Numbered from the stretch's first letter, positions 48,346 through 61,080 are shown. The stretch: DNA of 64,000 nucleotides from Mytilus trossulus (GCF_036588685.1 NC_086378.1:76835127-76899126); one strand, 5' to 3'. Made by a program: numbers and translations. The notes: generated by a model not told the origin, from the sequence alone.

Positions 48346-51300
48346 CTACAACCGTGATGGCATGCCACCTGATATTACAATATTTTCTCCAGTTATATAA
48401 GATGCATCCTCTGATGACAAAAAGGAAACTATTCCACTACATTCTACTGGCATTCCTGGCCTGTAATAGACAAAAACTTTAAGTTAAGTGACAACATTAT
48501 TTTAAAATTAAATAACAGTAAAGCGACAATATCATTTTAAAAATAAATTTGTATATCCTTTTAAAGGGAGATAACAATTCTCAACTGATTTTGATGAAAA
48601 AGGCAAAAAATGAAATTTAGATTAAAAGCTTTAATTTTAAGAGGAAACTAAACCTTATTGGCTTATTCACAAGTGTATCCTCCTTTCTTTGAAACAATTT
48701 TATTTTGTGGCATCAAAATGGCTACTTTAAAGTCATAAGAAACCTCAAATTAAAAAAAAATATGCATATGTTTTTTATAACTAAATGGATAGTTTTCATT
48801 ATACAACTTATGTACATATACTTTTTTCCTGAGGAAAATTCTTTAATTTGTCCACATTTAGAAGAAGTTTACTTATTTTTAATTGCATGCTTCCAGGAAG
48901 CAATTCGCTGACATACTTTCCGTATGCATAGTGACCCGAGCGTAACCCTTCTCGTAAAAATCCGGTGACCACAATACGCATGGATCTGTCATTGAAATAA
49001 ACAAATATCTGATTATACATGTTAAATGTGTACTCAATACCCATGCTTTTGTGATTTGTTTACTATAAGGCGACAATCGGTAAAACTCTGATTCAAAAAA
49101 CGGCATTTAATGAGCAGCCATATTTGTTAAATCATAACAAACAGAGTGTAAAAAAATTGACAATTACATGATATATTTGCAAAAATAATAATAAAATCGT
49201 GCACAGAGGACTAATTTTATGATGTATACATGCATTGGTTCAAGAATTGGACAAACATTATTTTTCACCACCCACTCGTTTCATATGACTTTAAATTTGC
49301 CTTATAAGTTTGCATCCTAATTTTCCTATGTATACTACATGTAGAACCAAATTAATTGTCAACATTTCACACTATATGCTAATGCTTCATATAAAGATAT
49401 TGACGAATATCAAAATGCCATGCCTACCCATGTTGAATTAAGTAAAAGAGCATGACCTGAAAAAAGGGTTTCTTACTCCATAAAACTCCTAACTTACCTG
49501 TGTAAAGGAATTGCTGGTAAAGCCATCTTTAACACTTCTGGGTTACCTGTCAACTGTAATGAAAAAGAAAATAATATATATAACCTATTATCCACAATGC
49601 AAGAGTGTTTCCAGACATTTCTAAAACCTTTTATCCTTGGTAGGAACTCCCCTTTTAAAAATGGTTGGATCCACCCCGGATTTAGTATTGAGTGTACATT
49701 AATTTACTCACAACTTTCCTTTACTCTGACAGGAAAATTAGTACATGTAGTAATCTGTTTTGTATTACTGCAATATTTTATTTATCAATATCTGTTTGTA
49801 TCTCTTGTAGGCGTGGTGTTGTCAGTTTATTTTCTACTTGTGATTTTGAATGTCAATTTGGTATTATGCACCTCTCTTAATTTTCTTACCGCCTTCTAAA
49901 TACACTGTCCTTAAAATTTTATGTTTACATTTCAAACTAGATAAGTGACAGTTTTCATCCCAGTACAGCATAATGCCTTATCTTTGTTTATAACTCATCA
50001 ACTGTTACTAGTTGATCAGGAACTGCCAACCCTCCCAAAACATCTGAAATCAACCCTCCTTTTTGTTGTGTGTGTAGATTGATTTTTTGGTTACTCTGTA
50101 GTGTTTCATGGACTACAGTTAATTTATTGTCTATTTTCATTTTGGCCATGAAATTGCTTTACTTTCATCATTTGATAGTTCAATGTTAATTGACCCCTTT
50201 GTATTCCTTTCTATTTTAATTGATGTTGAAATACAATTCAAAACTGAACATATACTCACAGCAGAACTAAATTTAGTATCGATTAGACCTGGTGCTATAC
50301 CATTCACTCTGATATTCTTTGGTGCCAAGCTGCCTACTAATCCTTTCACCAGACCCAGTAATGCTGTTTTGGTCACTGCATAAGCTGGAATAGCCTGTTA
50401 TAAAATTCAAGTGTTTAATATACATCCAAGCATAATGGATGTTGGAATTCAGCCAATTTTGTACATAGTCTGACATCAAACCATATTTTTAATAATTATT
50501 TTGTTGTCTCCATTCCCATAATCTCACAGTACAAAAATATCTAATGATTGACAAAAGATCAAGAATTTTTCAATATTGATGCAAATTTAGGTATTTCAAT
50601 TGAAGAAACTGTTAGATATTTTTACAACTTTTGTTTAAAAACATTTGAAACTAAATGATTTTGACAAGAATATAATAAAGAGAAATCTTCTAATATGTAA
50701 CATATTTTTATATGCCATTTATAAGAATCATAGGCTAAATAATTCCCAAAAAGAGAAATTACAAATGCACTTTCTCAACAAAAACAAACATAAATGACTA
50801 ACGTTTTCATTTAAATTAGTGTTTATCCTTTATTAAGGAAATACCACATTTCCTGTATTAAGGTGGTACCTAACACTACAGGGAGATAACTCTGTAAAAT
50901 CGGTTAAACGATTTAATTACGTTGTGTTGTAAAAGGAATATTAAGCTTCTCGATGATCAAAATTTGTGTTTGTCAAACTGCTGTATAACCAGTGTAATTT
51001 TTCTGAAAAATTGGTAGGTTCAAATTTTTTTTGAAATTTTTATATTTTTGTCAAAGGGTCAAAGTAAATACTTTGCCGAATTTTATGAAAATTAAAAGAG
51101 CCAAATTAATTTTAGTGAAGGTTTTGGGTACCACCTTAAAATATATATAGACTGTGAACTTAGTCAATAAGTTTATTCAGCCAACTAGAAAGATCCAAAG
51201 GGCAACTCTTAAAACTATTTACCTTTGTTAACAAAATTGTCATAATAAACAGCTGCACCATGAGCGCATGATACGCCCGACGTCTTGTGTGGAAGTTTTA

Positions 51301-54300
51301 TGCAATAATCATAAATAGTTTCTGAGAAAGTTTTAAGCAATAACCATATATTATTTTTGAGACACGCCAGGACATGTGAAACCCCCAACCCTGTTTTTTT
51401 TTTACAAAAAACTAAATATCACTTAAATAAAATTTTGAATCAAAACCAAAAAGTATACAGATCTTAAGATCAATATAACAAAAAAGTGTGTAAAGTTTTA
51501 AGCAATAATCATAAATTATTTTTGAGATACGGCGCAACATGTAAAAAAAACCTCCCCTGTTTAACAAAAAACTCAATAACTCCAAAATAAAGTTTTAAAT
51601 CATCACCAAAAAGTATACAGATCTTTAGATTAATATAAAAAAGAAGTTTGTAAAGTTTTAAGCAATGATCATAAATTGTTTTTGAGATACGACACATGTA
51701 AATCCCCCCCTTTTTTTACAAAATACTCAATAACTCAAAAATGAAATTTTGAATCATCACCAATAAGTATACAGATCTTTAGATTAATATAACAAAGACA
51801 TGTGTAAAGTTTTAAGCAATAATCATTAATCGTTTTTGAGATATGGTGGGACATGCATTAAATCCATCCCCCTTTTTTACAAAATACACAATAACTCAAA
51901 AATTAAATTTTGAATCATCACCAAAAAGTATACAGATATTAAGATTAATATAACTAAGAAGCATTTAAAGTTTTAAGCCATAGTCAAGAATTGTTTTTGA
52001 GATACGGTGCGACATGTGAAAAAAACACCCCCCCCTGTTTTAGTTACAAAGTGACGTAACTCAAAAATCTTATTTTCACAAAAAAGTATACAGATCATTT
52101 GACCATCATAAGCAACAACTGTGTTAAGTTTCATGAAATTTTGATAAGTCATTCTCAAGTTACGGCGCAACATGTTTCAGCCGGACAGACAGACGGACAC
52201 CAGACATTTGTATACCATAATACGTCCCGTCAAAATTTTGACGGGCATATAAAAACTAAAATCTTACAACAATATTGAAAATGAATATTCAGAATCAGTT
52301 TGGAAGAAGGAAATGATATGGACAGTGTAAAGCTTCATTTAATTGTTTTAAGGAAGAATGAAAACAAAGCCTGGTTAAATGTACCTGGTGAGGAAGACTG
52401 AACATACACATACCTACAGAGGGATCTAGCAGTTTTAAAAGGGGGTCTCAACTATATGTCCCCATTAACATGAATTGATTGTAAAATAAAAGGTGGTCCA
52501 ACCCAGAACCCCCCTCTGGACCTGCGGCAGAATTCCTAAATGCATCAGATGTAATTTTCATGAAACTAAGTATGACAAAAAAAGCTTACATTTCACATAT
52601 ATAAAAGTATTTATGATTTGAATTGTCCAAATTTTTATGTGATAGTTATCAAAATGAGATGTTGTCGGCAATTGAAAGATTTTTAGAAAATAAATGCATG
52701 GGTATGTATAACACAAGGTAGTTATATTTCCATTTATAGCGATTATATTTACCTTTCTTGCACTCTGAAATTTGTGAACAAAATTATAAATATTCTTTAC
52801 TTTTTGTGCTGACATGAATTGTCATTGATATGGTTATACATAAATTTACTGTTTACAAATTTTTGATTTTTTTGAAATACTAAGGCTTTTCTACCTCAGG
52901 CATAGTTTACCTTAGCTGTATTTGGCAAAACTTTTAGGAATTTTGGTTCTCAATGCTCTTCAACTTCGTACTTTATTTGGCCTTTTTAAATTTTTTGGAT
53001 TTGAGCATCACTGATCAGTCTTTTGTAGACGAAACGCGCGTCTTGTGTATATACTAAATTTAGTCCTGGTTTCTATGATGAGTTTATTTACTAACTAATC
53101 TTTTAAGAGACAGACAATGATTGTAGAATATATAACTATGCATCAGGCCTGAATTTCAAACAGGTATCTTATAAATTTATAACTGCTTTAAAAGTTAAAA
53201 GTTATATTTTGATTTGGTACAAAGTGTTGAAATCAATTATTATGTCTGAAGCAATTTTTTGGGATTTTTAAAAATCAATATATCAAACCAAACATTTGCT
53301 TAAAATTGCCATACTTAGTCTATGAATTCAGTTGAATTTAGATTAAAACTGTCCAAATGTGTTTGGAAATTTTCCTCAAGATAATTCTCCTACAAAAGGA
53401 AGGTCAAATATGCCACTTTAAAAGGAAAACTCCTACTTCACATCGAGAAATTATTGATTTAGATCTTTAGTGATCTTTAATGTAAAATGCATAAAATTGT
53501 GAAAAAAATGTATGTTTGCTTAGAGAGGTGAAACAGAAAAAATACTTGTTACTATCATGCAAAATATGCAAATACAACCAGATAAATCATGTTAAATAAA
53601 GAAATAAATTAAATTAAATAAAGCTAAGATCTTACATCACTTGAAACATATCCAGCAATAGATGATACTATCACAATAGAACCACCTCTGAAAAAAAACC
53701 ATCAATATATTTAATACATATTGTAAAATAGTAAAATAGTAAAACCCTGATGGGTTTAAATGCAGTTATAGTATACACAAGAAACATACAATACAATATA
53801 CATGAAAAAAAGTGCTAAACAAGTCAAGCAATTATCCATTAAATAGTATTCAAGTATATAGATAATTTTAACATGACGTCCTTCAAAGACTTCAAGTACA
53901 CTCCTGTGGTAAAATATGAATACATTGTCAGGGCTGTTCCAATCATACTCCCACGTCATATGCTTTCAAATGAATGAGATACCCGACGTCATAGCACAAT
54001 GAAGTAATAGAATGAGCATTTTACGGGAATATACATGCTTGCCAAAACAAAAATCATCACAACAAGGATTAACATATTAAACAAAAGATGCCAAATGTGG
54101 TATAAGCCAATCTGTTTTTAAACATATAAGACATTATAACTCATAATAAGTAAATTATAATTTAAATTCACCCAAAACAATCTAAATACATTATTGTAAA
54201 CAATTTAAGCATGTCACTAATTCAGTTTGCTCCGTTCTTTTACACCAATTTAATAGTGCGTTTATTTTTGGGAACATCAAATATTTGCCTCCACCTAGAG

Positions 54301-57300
54301 CGCTTCGATCCAAAACAATTATAGCCATATTTGTCCTGTCAGAATCGAAATAATCCATGGGGGTTTGAATATATCATGAATTTAACAACGGGTTAGTCCT
54401 TTAATGCCGATATTTTACCCCTCGCTATCGCTCAGGGTAAACTATGTGTCATAAAGGCCCAACCTGTGGTAAAATCACGACGTATTTCATCCCCCATGAA
54501 TTATTTCTTAATTGACCAATTTGATATGGACCTAATAATTTCACAATTTTATGGATTGCTTTATATTAGCCAAAAACACCAGACAAAATATCTTTATTAG
54601 GATCTAAAATAGGTTTTAAGTTAGAGTTTGATTCAAGCTGATTAAATTTAGGATAATTGGTTTTAAATATTTTTATTTAAAGAATTAGATATAAACAAGT
54701 GTTTCAAGTTAAAAAAAGAAATGCAAGAAAGTCAAATGCATTGGCTTTCTATATTCCAATTAGGAAAACAAATAGAGATTTAAATGAAAGTCGATCAAAT
54801 CAAATGCATTTCCACAAAATTTAGGTTAAATAGGAACATAGAGTGCAGGCTTGTGACAAACCAGATATTCAAGTCAAAAATGTGAACTATTATAAATAAA
54901 TGGTGAGGAGATGCCCATCATGCATGTAGCGTTATAAAGGGCCATTACTCAAGAATTGTAAAAGTGATGCCACTGAAATTTTACCTTAATCAGATTTTTG
55001 TGGTATTTAGAAGCATTGTGTAAGTTTCAGAACAATTGGTTGAGGCAAACTTTATGTTAGAGAACAAAAACAAGTTGTATTGAAGCTGTCCATAAACTTT
55101 GCTTTTGTGTCCAAATGCAGGACACAAAAGCAAATATTTATTGACAGAATCAACAAGGTCATACAGCTGGTCACACTGACCATTTGATCAGGTGGGATAT
55201 TGACCACACCATTGAATTTCTTACGATTTACTGACATACCCTCTTTTTTCTATATGAGGTACAATTTCTTTACACAGCATAAATGTGGCTTTCACATTAG
55301 TATCAAACAGCTGAAATAATAAAAATATGCAAATTAATATAAAAAAGATGTGGTATAATTGCCATGAGACAGTTGACTACTGTAAATTCAGAAATTATTG
55401 CAATTTTGTAATTTTAGACTAAAAAGCTATTTTAATTTATGCGATAAATCATAATCAGAAAAAATACTGTTTGATTTATATAAAAAATTCCATAATGCAA
55501 ATTTTAATTATTAAGGGGGCTCCTGGGTATAAATGATTTTTTTTTCTAATATAGGATTTCGCTATATTTTTTCATAAATAAACTTTATCATATACTTAAA
55601 AGAAAAATGAAATAAAAAAATGGGGTCACCGTTCATTTAAGCTAAAATCTGCCTCTGAAAAAAGCATACATTTTTGTTAATGTCCTTTTTTTCTGTTGAA
55701 CTAATAGGAGAAAAAGAGGAAATAAAAAAATAAAAAAATAACCTAATATAAGAAATCGCTTAAATTTTACAATAATTTAGTTTATGTACAGCTTATTTGA
55801 AAACAATAATAAAAAATATAGGTCACCGATGAGTTAAAAAAGATATTTCAAATGTAAGGCCAAAAAATGGCATATTCGCACCAAAGGGAGATAATTTGGA
55901 GCTTTTTCAAGTTTTAAAGTCATCTGGGGACAAACCAAATCATTTTTGTGGGTTGTTTTTTGTACCATATCATAAAGTAACAACTAAAAGTGTAATAAAT
56001 AAAATTTGTAATGAAAAAATAAAGGTTTAATTTTTTGCTAAAATTTGTGTACCCAGGAGCCTCCTTAAGATTATAACCCTGTTGCATTTTTCACAATAAT
56101 TAAAACATATCACAATAATTTCTGAATTTACAGTACAAATCAGGTAACACATAATCAAATATAATTGATTTATCATAGGTCCAAATATAATACAAATGTA
56201 TGAAATAATACCAAGTGGAGATAACTCTCTTGCATAATTTAAATTCACTTCTTTTTTTATGTCATGTATGTAACCCATGCCAGGTTTTCAAATTTTGAAT
56301 GTTTTAACCTTTCGCATGAAACAATAACTCCAATATTTCTAAATATGTTTTTAAAATCATATATAATGCAAATTTTGAATAACTATATGACAAACTATTC
56401 ACTATGTTTCTACTAAACACCTTTCAATTTGTTGTTCTAAAAGTTGTGTACATGCTCTATTAATTCATATATTTTCGTTAGAATTTTTTTAAATTTTAAT
56501 TTAAGGTAGAGAAAATTTTCTATTTTGTTTTTCGGTATAGTTTGCTTTGGTCATTGCACCATTTCATGTCTTCTTGTACTGTATATAACTGTAAATTCAG
56601 AAATTATTGCGTGTATTTATAATTGCGATTTTATCATTTTAGACTTAAATGCGATTTTAATAATTACAATTTTGAGAACAATCATGTTTAATTCATATGA
56701 ACCATTTCAAAGTGTGTTTAAATTATTGCATTTACAACTCTGTCGCATTTTTCGCAATAATAAAAACCTCGCAATAATTTCTGAATTTACAGTACATTGC
56801 TGTATGATATCTGACATACAGCAACTGATATTAAGTGAAGTGTGCAGCATAATTTCTTATCATTATAGGTTGACAGTACTTTGAGTTTGTTTCTGTAAAT
56901 ACAAGAATTCTTTAGTAAAGTATAATTTGCTATTCATTTTGTTTTCTTTGTGTTTTATTATTTATTTAAGTGTACTTCTCCTGTAATAGTGTTTATAAAT
57001 GTTTTAATATTGTATGTTCTTCCAAGTACATTCAGGGTATCTAGCGACTGTTTTTAAATGTTTGACTAAAAAGATCACCACACAACATTTTTATGTGCCT
57101 GTCACCAACATTGTCAGCGTTTTTTATAGGTCATATCCAGCTGGTCATATCTTTATGTTTTTTTTTTATTATTTGAAGAATTGGATGTTACTGGCAGATC
57201 ATTGCTTCAGCTGTTTTAACAAGCTAAGTCTATTATTGAACACAGGATGTTATTTTATAAACATCCATCTGTTGTTTGTCATTGGGTTGATACCTCAATG

Positions 57301-60300
57301 ATGTTAACCCTTCAGATCTCCCATTATTCATATGCAAAAGTATTTTATGTTCATAATTTTTTTATTTTATTTTTTTTGGTTGGGAAGCAAAATTCTTACC
57401 TTATCCCACGCATCTTCTGAACACTGCCAAAAAAAAAAAAAGTTTTAGGATACAAAGGTTTAGATTTCTGAAACACAGCTGCATTATTTGACATTGTAAC
57501 AAATGTTGCCACAAAAAATCTTTCTCTTTACAAATTTTATATAAAAACCAACAAGCTGAATAAAATGTATAATGAATTTATCATTTATTTATTCCATTCT
57601 CAATCTTATTATGATTGTTATTTCATTATTAAATTTGTGTGAAGAGAATAAATCGAAATGAAATTAATATCAGATTTTTTTCTATTTTAGTTAAGTTGTA
57701 TATATATTTAACTGCTTTTCATTTCTTCTCATATACTAAAATCCTTTCATCAAGAGATCTTATGGATATAATTGTGCAAAATTGAAATAAAAATGTTTGA
57801 TTAATGTGAACCAAAAAATATTAAAGATTCTTAATCTGGCTGAAATTCAAGTTTTATAAATCATCCTGCGTAGATATTTGACAGTACTATTCAATATAAC
57901 ATTGTTATTCTTGTAATAGGAAAAACCAGGAATTGTAAAAAAAAGTCTTATTTTTTTTATAAATATGAAATTATGCTTTATACATGTTATACCACCACAT
58001 GCTCTATTTCAAAAATGCTTGACATATAAAGAATTGGAAATAATGTATTACAGTACTTACATCAATTAAAGGACCCATTGTTGGATTAGCTGCTGCATTA
58101 GATACCAAAATATCAATACCGCCATACTCGTCTATTGTCTGAAAACATAAACCATCAATACATGTACAAACAAACTCATATAATGACTAAAAACATCAAA
58201 AATATGTAGTGTGTGAGCCAAGGCTCTGTGCTGAAGGCCGTACATTGACCTATAATGGTCTACTTTTTTAAATTGTTATTTGGATGGAGAGTTGTCTCAT
58301 TGGCTGTCACACCACATCTTCCTATATCTAGATAATGAATTTTGTATAAAGATTATGAGTTCTCAAAAAGTGGTGGTCCAAAGGTTTTGACCACAACCAT
58401 TTTGCTAAAGACAGACACAATTTTGGTATTTTTCAGTAGAAATAATAGTGAGAACCAACAGATTTTCTTCAAGGACGACCAAGGAAAAAAAGATTTCAAT
58501 AACTCTGATTAAAATATGTAGTATTGGCAATCATACCACATCTTCTTTTTTATAGTAATCCCCCTTATTAAAGATAAATTAAGACAATTAGGTAAATTAC
58601 TATCACCTCCTTTGACTTAATTGCATTTTTAGACCTTGAATGTTTGATTTACTCCATCCAAGCTAAAAAAGTGGACTATTACAAATGTGCATTACCATGG
58701 TTACCAAACACTTAAAGCCTGCTAACCTTTTGTATCAGTTTTGTTCTATCCTCTTTCTTGCCGACATGACAAACAATTCCACGCACATCCAGATTTTCTT
58801 TTTTCAATACATCAACAGCCTTGTCAACATTCTTTTGTTTTCTGCTACTGACAACAACCTTTGCACCATCTTCTCCAAGACGTCTGGCTATGGCAAAACC
58901 AATTCTAAAATTAATTATTATTAAATTATTCCACTCATGTTCGCATCTCTAGATCTAGAGATATCAAATGTAGGATTTATTGAAGTAAATACAAACATAA
59001 AGTAAACAATAGTGAAAGGATTTTTGTAGTTGATCTGCAAAAAGCTGTGTTCTTTCAATGGTCGCTTTTTTTATAGATCAAATGAACCACACATTAAATA
59101 ATTATATAGAATAACTTAAATTGAGAATTCAAATAAAGAAAAATTTCAACGATTGATCAAACATTATAGGACATGTAGGAAGCTGAGACATTATAAGTTG
59201 TTACAGAAAAACAAAAAATTCAAGACATCAAAATTATTTGGTCAGGTTGGTCATTACAAAGATTGCAAGAGCAAAATCACAAGATAAAGAGTATAGGTCT
59301 TTCACAGCTGAGAGGGAAAATGTGTAGATTATCAGGTTATCTACACATTGATTTATGTAAAATATCAGCTGCTAGCCACAATTTGATGTTTTTTGGCAAG
59401 TAAGCGCAGCAAACAAGCTTAAAAGCTTCACATTGTGTGGAGCGGCTGATATTTAACGATATGTACATGTATACAAAGAAATAAAATTGAGAATGGAAAT
59501 GGGGAATGTGTCAAAGAGACAACAACCCGACCAAATAAAAAACAACAGCAGAAGGTCACCAACAGGTCTTCAATGTAGCGAGAAATTCCCGCACCCGGAG
59601 GCGTCCTTCAGCTGGCCCCTAAACAAATATATACTAGTTCAGTGATAATGAGCGCCATACTAATTTCCAAATTGTACACAAGAAACTAATATAAAAATAA
59701 TACAAGACTAACAAAGGCCAGAGGCTCCTGACTTGGGACAGGCGCAAAAATGGGGCGGGGTTAAACATGTTTGTGAGATCTCAACCCTCCCCCTATATAA
59801 AGAAAACCTGTTTACCTGTCAATCTTACTATTACCGTTTTTTTTTCATGTTAATTTAGATTCTAATGCAATCATTTTGTATCAATGGTTCTGATTGGATA
59901 GCAATTAGCGTAAAGTTCTCTATCTCCTTGTTTGTAACTAAGAAAGGCTACAGTTTGAATTGCTGAATGTATTGACATGTAATTTCTACAATAATAAGCC
60001 AAAAATCTCACATGTTGCACCTTAAAATCTTCTTTTTATCAAATTTTATTACATTCTGAAGCAGCACAGAAGCAAAAAAATCCTGTTTTTTCTGTTTGAC
60101 GGCAGAAGCATACCTATGATGTCAACTAGTATAGAGACCAAAGAAGATGACGTCTTTTTGCAGAATTTTCTTTCATGAAGATTTTACACTGAAATAATGA
60201 TTGAAATTTAATTATGAACTTGTTTTGCATTAGAATAGATATAACTGTATTGTATTTGAAGCTTTGCTGACGTCAATCGGTAGTTTTACTGTCGCAAATA

Positions 60301-60850
60301 CCTGTTTACCTGTCTCAACAATGCTTCGCCAGGTAAATTAAATTTGCTGATAATGCATACTTTAGTCTAAAAGACATGATGTGAGAATTTTAAAGAAGCA
60401 TTTGAGGCAGGGTGGTATATATGGTATAAGCGTAGGAAAGGACAATAAAGGCATAGGTGGAAGGACGATAAATATGTGAGGGGGGATAGGACTTTATATG
60501 GACTAGGAATTGGGTGTTTTAAAGCTCAGGATTTCAGGATTGACCCTTTCGGGATCTGGGAATTCTTTTTTTCGAATTTCGTGATGTCGGGATTTCGTAT
60601 TCAGATCAGGACCCCTCCTACCCCCCCCCCCCCTCATGTGAAATTGTTCCAGATTAAAGATGTGTTTTGAATTGAAAGGTATTCTTATATATAGGACAGC
60701 CTTATGAAAATGATCTGTGACAAAAGGACAAATTTATGTTTACCCTTCTGTGGATGCTGTGACTATGGCCACTTTTCCCTTTAGTTTCTGTGCTCTGGCA
60801 GCTGTAGTTGACATCCTTACTGCAATTTGTCTAGATAACCTGCTAAACAT
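48346..60850 (-). CDS. DHRS4: Dehydrogenase/reductase SDR family member 4 (DHRS4), nine coding exons
   Basis: Minus-strand exons in transcript order: 60850-60744, 58904-58727, 58138-58061, 57423-57400, 55310-55240, 53687-53636, 50394-50260, 49553-49498, 48460-48346. They total 816 nt (271 residues plus TAG), close to the 278 of human DHRS4. All introns obey GT-AG and every junction keeps phase. Motifs in order: cofactor loop [20 protein letters not shown], typical of an NADPH-preferring SDR; SNAAANP (the NNAG position); VSSIAG with the catalytic Ser; YAVTK with the Tyr and Lys; [13 protein letters not shown]-terminal [13 protein letters not shown] and final tripeptide SRL, a PTS1 peroxisomal signal also present in vertebrate DHRS4. 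The known family role is NADPH-dependent reduction of carbonyls, including retinal and aromatic ketones. The first ATG ([13 protein letters not shown]) begins an Arg-rich leader, so dual mitochondrial/peroxisomal targeting is possible. The gene is divergent from the kinase gene on its 5' side. Confidence 0.93.
50010..50215 (+). repeat. Diverged copy of the 5180 repeat in a DHRS4 intron
   Basis: 'aactgccaaccctcccaaaa', 'tcaaccctcctttttgttg' and 'tttggccatgaaattg' align in order with the 5180 block, with many changes. It abuts the DHRS4 exon 50260-50394. Confidence 0.4.
50862..51135. mobile_element. TTAA-flanked MITE (piggyBac-like), 274 bp
   Basis: TTAA at 50858-50861 and 51136-51139. The ends read GGTGGTACC...GGTACCACC. 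Non-coding. It lies in the DHRS4 intron between 50394 and 53636. Confidence 0.75.
51262..52252 (+). mobile_element. Tandem-core bivalve element with 158-bp units
   Basis: The marker 'gtatacagat' recurs at about 51453, 51613, 51768, 51927 and 52086 (period about 158 bp), accompanied by 'aagttttaagcaataatcat' and 'gagatacggcgcaacatg'. The left end has 'atacgcccgacgtc'. The right end has 'ccggacagacagacggacac' and then a perfect 20-bp palindrome CCCGTCAAAATTTTGACGGG (52226-52245). The array plus terminal hairpin suggests a non-autonomous helitron/helentron. Confidence 0.65.
52885..53090 (+). repeat. Dispersed mussel repeat 'gagcgtcactgatgagtc', copy 2
   Basis: 'ttctacctcaggcatagttt', 'atgctcttcaacttcgtac', 'gagcatcactgatcagtc' and 'ttttgtagacgaaacgcg' match the 6780 copy in order. 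DHRS4 intron. Confidence 0.65.
54347..54507. mobile_element. Hairpin MITE, about 161 bp
   Basis: GAAATAATCCATGGGGG at the left and CCCCCATGAATTATTTC at the right, with further internal pairing ('gggttagtcctttaatg' against 'cataaaggcccaacc'). DHRS4 intron. Confidence 0.6.
55380..56133. mobile_element. TA-flanked MITE (mariner-like) interrupted by a second MITE
   Basis: The ends read CTGTAAATTCAGAAATTATT and its complement, with TA on both flanks. An intact relative lies at 56589-56793. The interruption is the TTAA element at 55515-56064. Confidence 0.7.
55515..56064. mobile_element. TTAA-flanked MITE (piggyBac-like), 550 bp, nested
   Basis: TTAA at 55511-55514 and 56065-56068. The ends read GGGGGCTCCTGGGTA and the complement of GGAGGCTCCTGGGTA. 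Non-coding. It is inserted in the TA-type MITE. Confidence 0.75.
56589..56793. mobile_element. TA-type MITE, uninterrupted copy
   Basis: Same terminal repeats as 55380-56133 (CTGTAAATTCAGAAATTATT), about 205 bp, without the TTAA insert. It thus shows the empty-site structure of the family. DHRS4 intron. Confidence 0.7.
57400..57423 (-). other. DHRS4: 24-nt microexon of DHRS4
   Basis: The exon encodes CSEDAWDK. Its acceptor is a long T-tract ending in GGCAG and its donor is AAG|GTAAG. It is phase 0 at both ends. Joined to its neighbours it gives [20 protein letters not shown], which aligns without gaps to the VTEEVWDKTLDINVKA region of DHRS4. A second AG seven bases inside (TTCAG|AAG) would break the frame. 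Confidence 0.85.
58199..58332 (-). mobile_element. Mussel 'gatgtggtatgattgcca' element, inverted short copy
   Basis: Reverse complement of the 63247 copy: 'gagccaaggctctgtgctga', 'acattgacctataatggtc' and 'cacaccacatcttcctata'. Another end fragment is at 58510-58550. DHRS4 intron. Confidence 0.6.
59480..59800 (-). repeat. Dispersed mussel repeat in DHRS4 intron 1
   Basis: 'gagaatggaaatggggaatg', 'caggtcttcaatgtagcg', 'acccggaggcgtccttcagc', 'ggctcctgacttgggacagg' and 'tctcaaccctccccctat'. It is the reverse complement of 29580-29870, and its 3' part equals the tail of the 8420 element. Confidence 0.65.
60470..60640 (+). repeat. CGGGATTTCG-rich patch in DHRS4 intron 1
   Basis: 'cctttcgggatctgggaat', 'gatgtcgggatttcg' and 'atcaggacccctcctacccc' resemble 27370-27515. 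It ends in a C-run. Confidence 0.5.
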
Positions 60851-61080
60851 TCTGCAAAGGTTAATTATCAGGACTTCGTTATCAGTTTAAAGTACAAAAT
60901 TTGCATTCAATCAAAAGAAAGGGGAATCCCGTTTCCTTTCGGAATACTTTAGAGTTATAGACTCAAAAGCGGCGAAAGCGATTCTTTTTCGATATTCTCT
61001 GATTGTATCTATTAAATACTGTATCATCTTTCTACGTTTTTAATTGGCTAATATTTATAAGTTTTACGTTATATTTAGCC
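60851..61080. promoter_or_regulatory. Putative bidirectional promoter between DHRS4 and the deoxynucleoside kinase gene
   Basis: Two start codons in opposite directions are separated by only about 230 bp. The interval has an inverted CCAAT box (attgg at 61043-61047), a TATA-like TATTTATAAG just before the kinase ATG, and gcggcgaaagcg near 60970, which resembles an E2F half-site. The base of the DHRS4 5' leader could instead be spliced, because an AG-like acceptor (TTTGCAG) sits directly before its ATG. Shared promoter use is inferred from spacing. Confidence 0.5.

Noticed and set aside
50137..50376. 79-residue SDR frame as a small gene
   Set aside because: It is the DHRS4 exon 50260-50394 read through the donor into the intron.
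56525..56884. 119-residue frame
   Set aside because: It covers the TA-type MITE and its flanks inside a DHRS4 intron; no domain.
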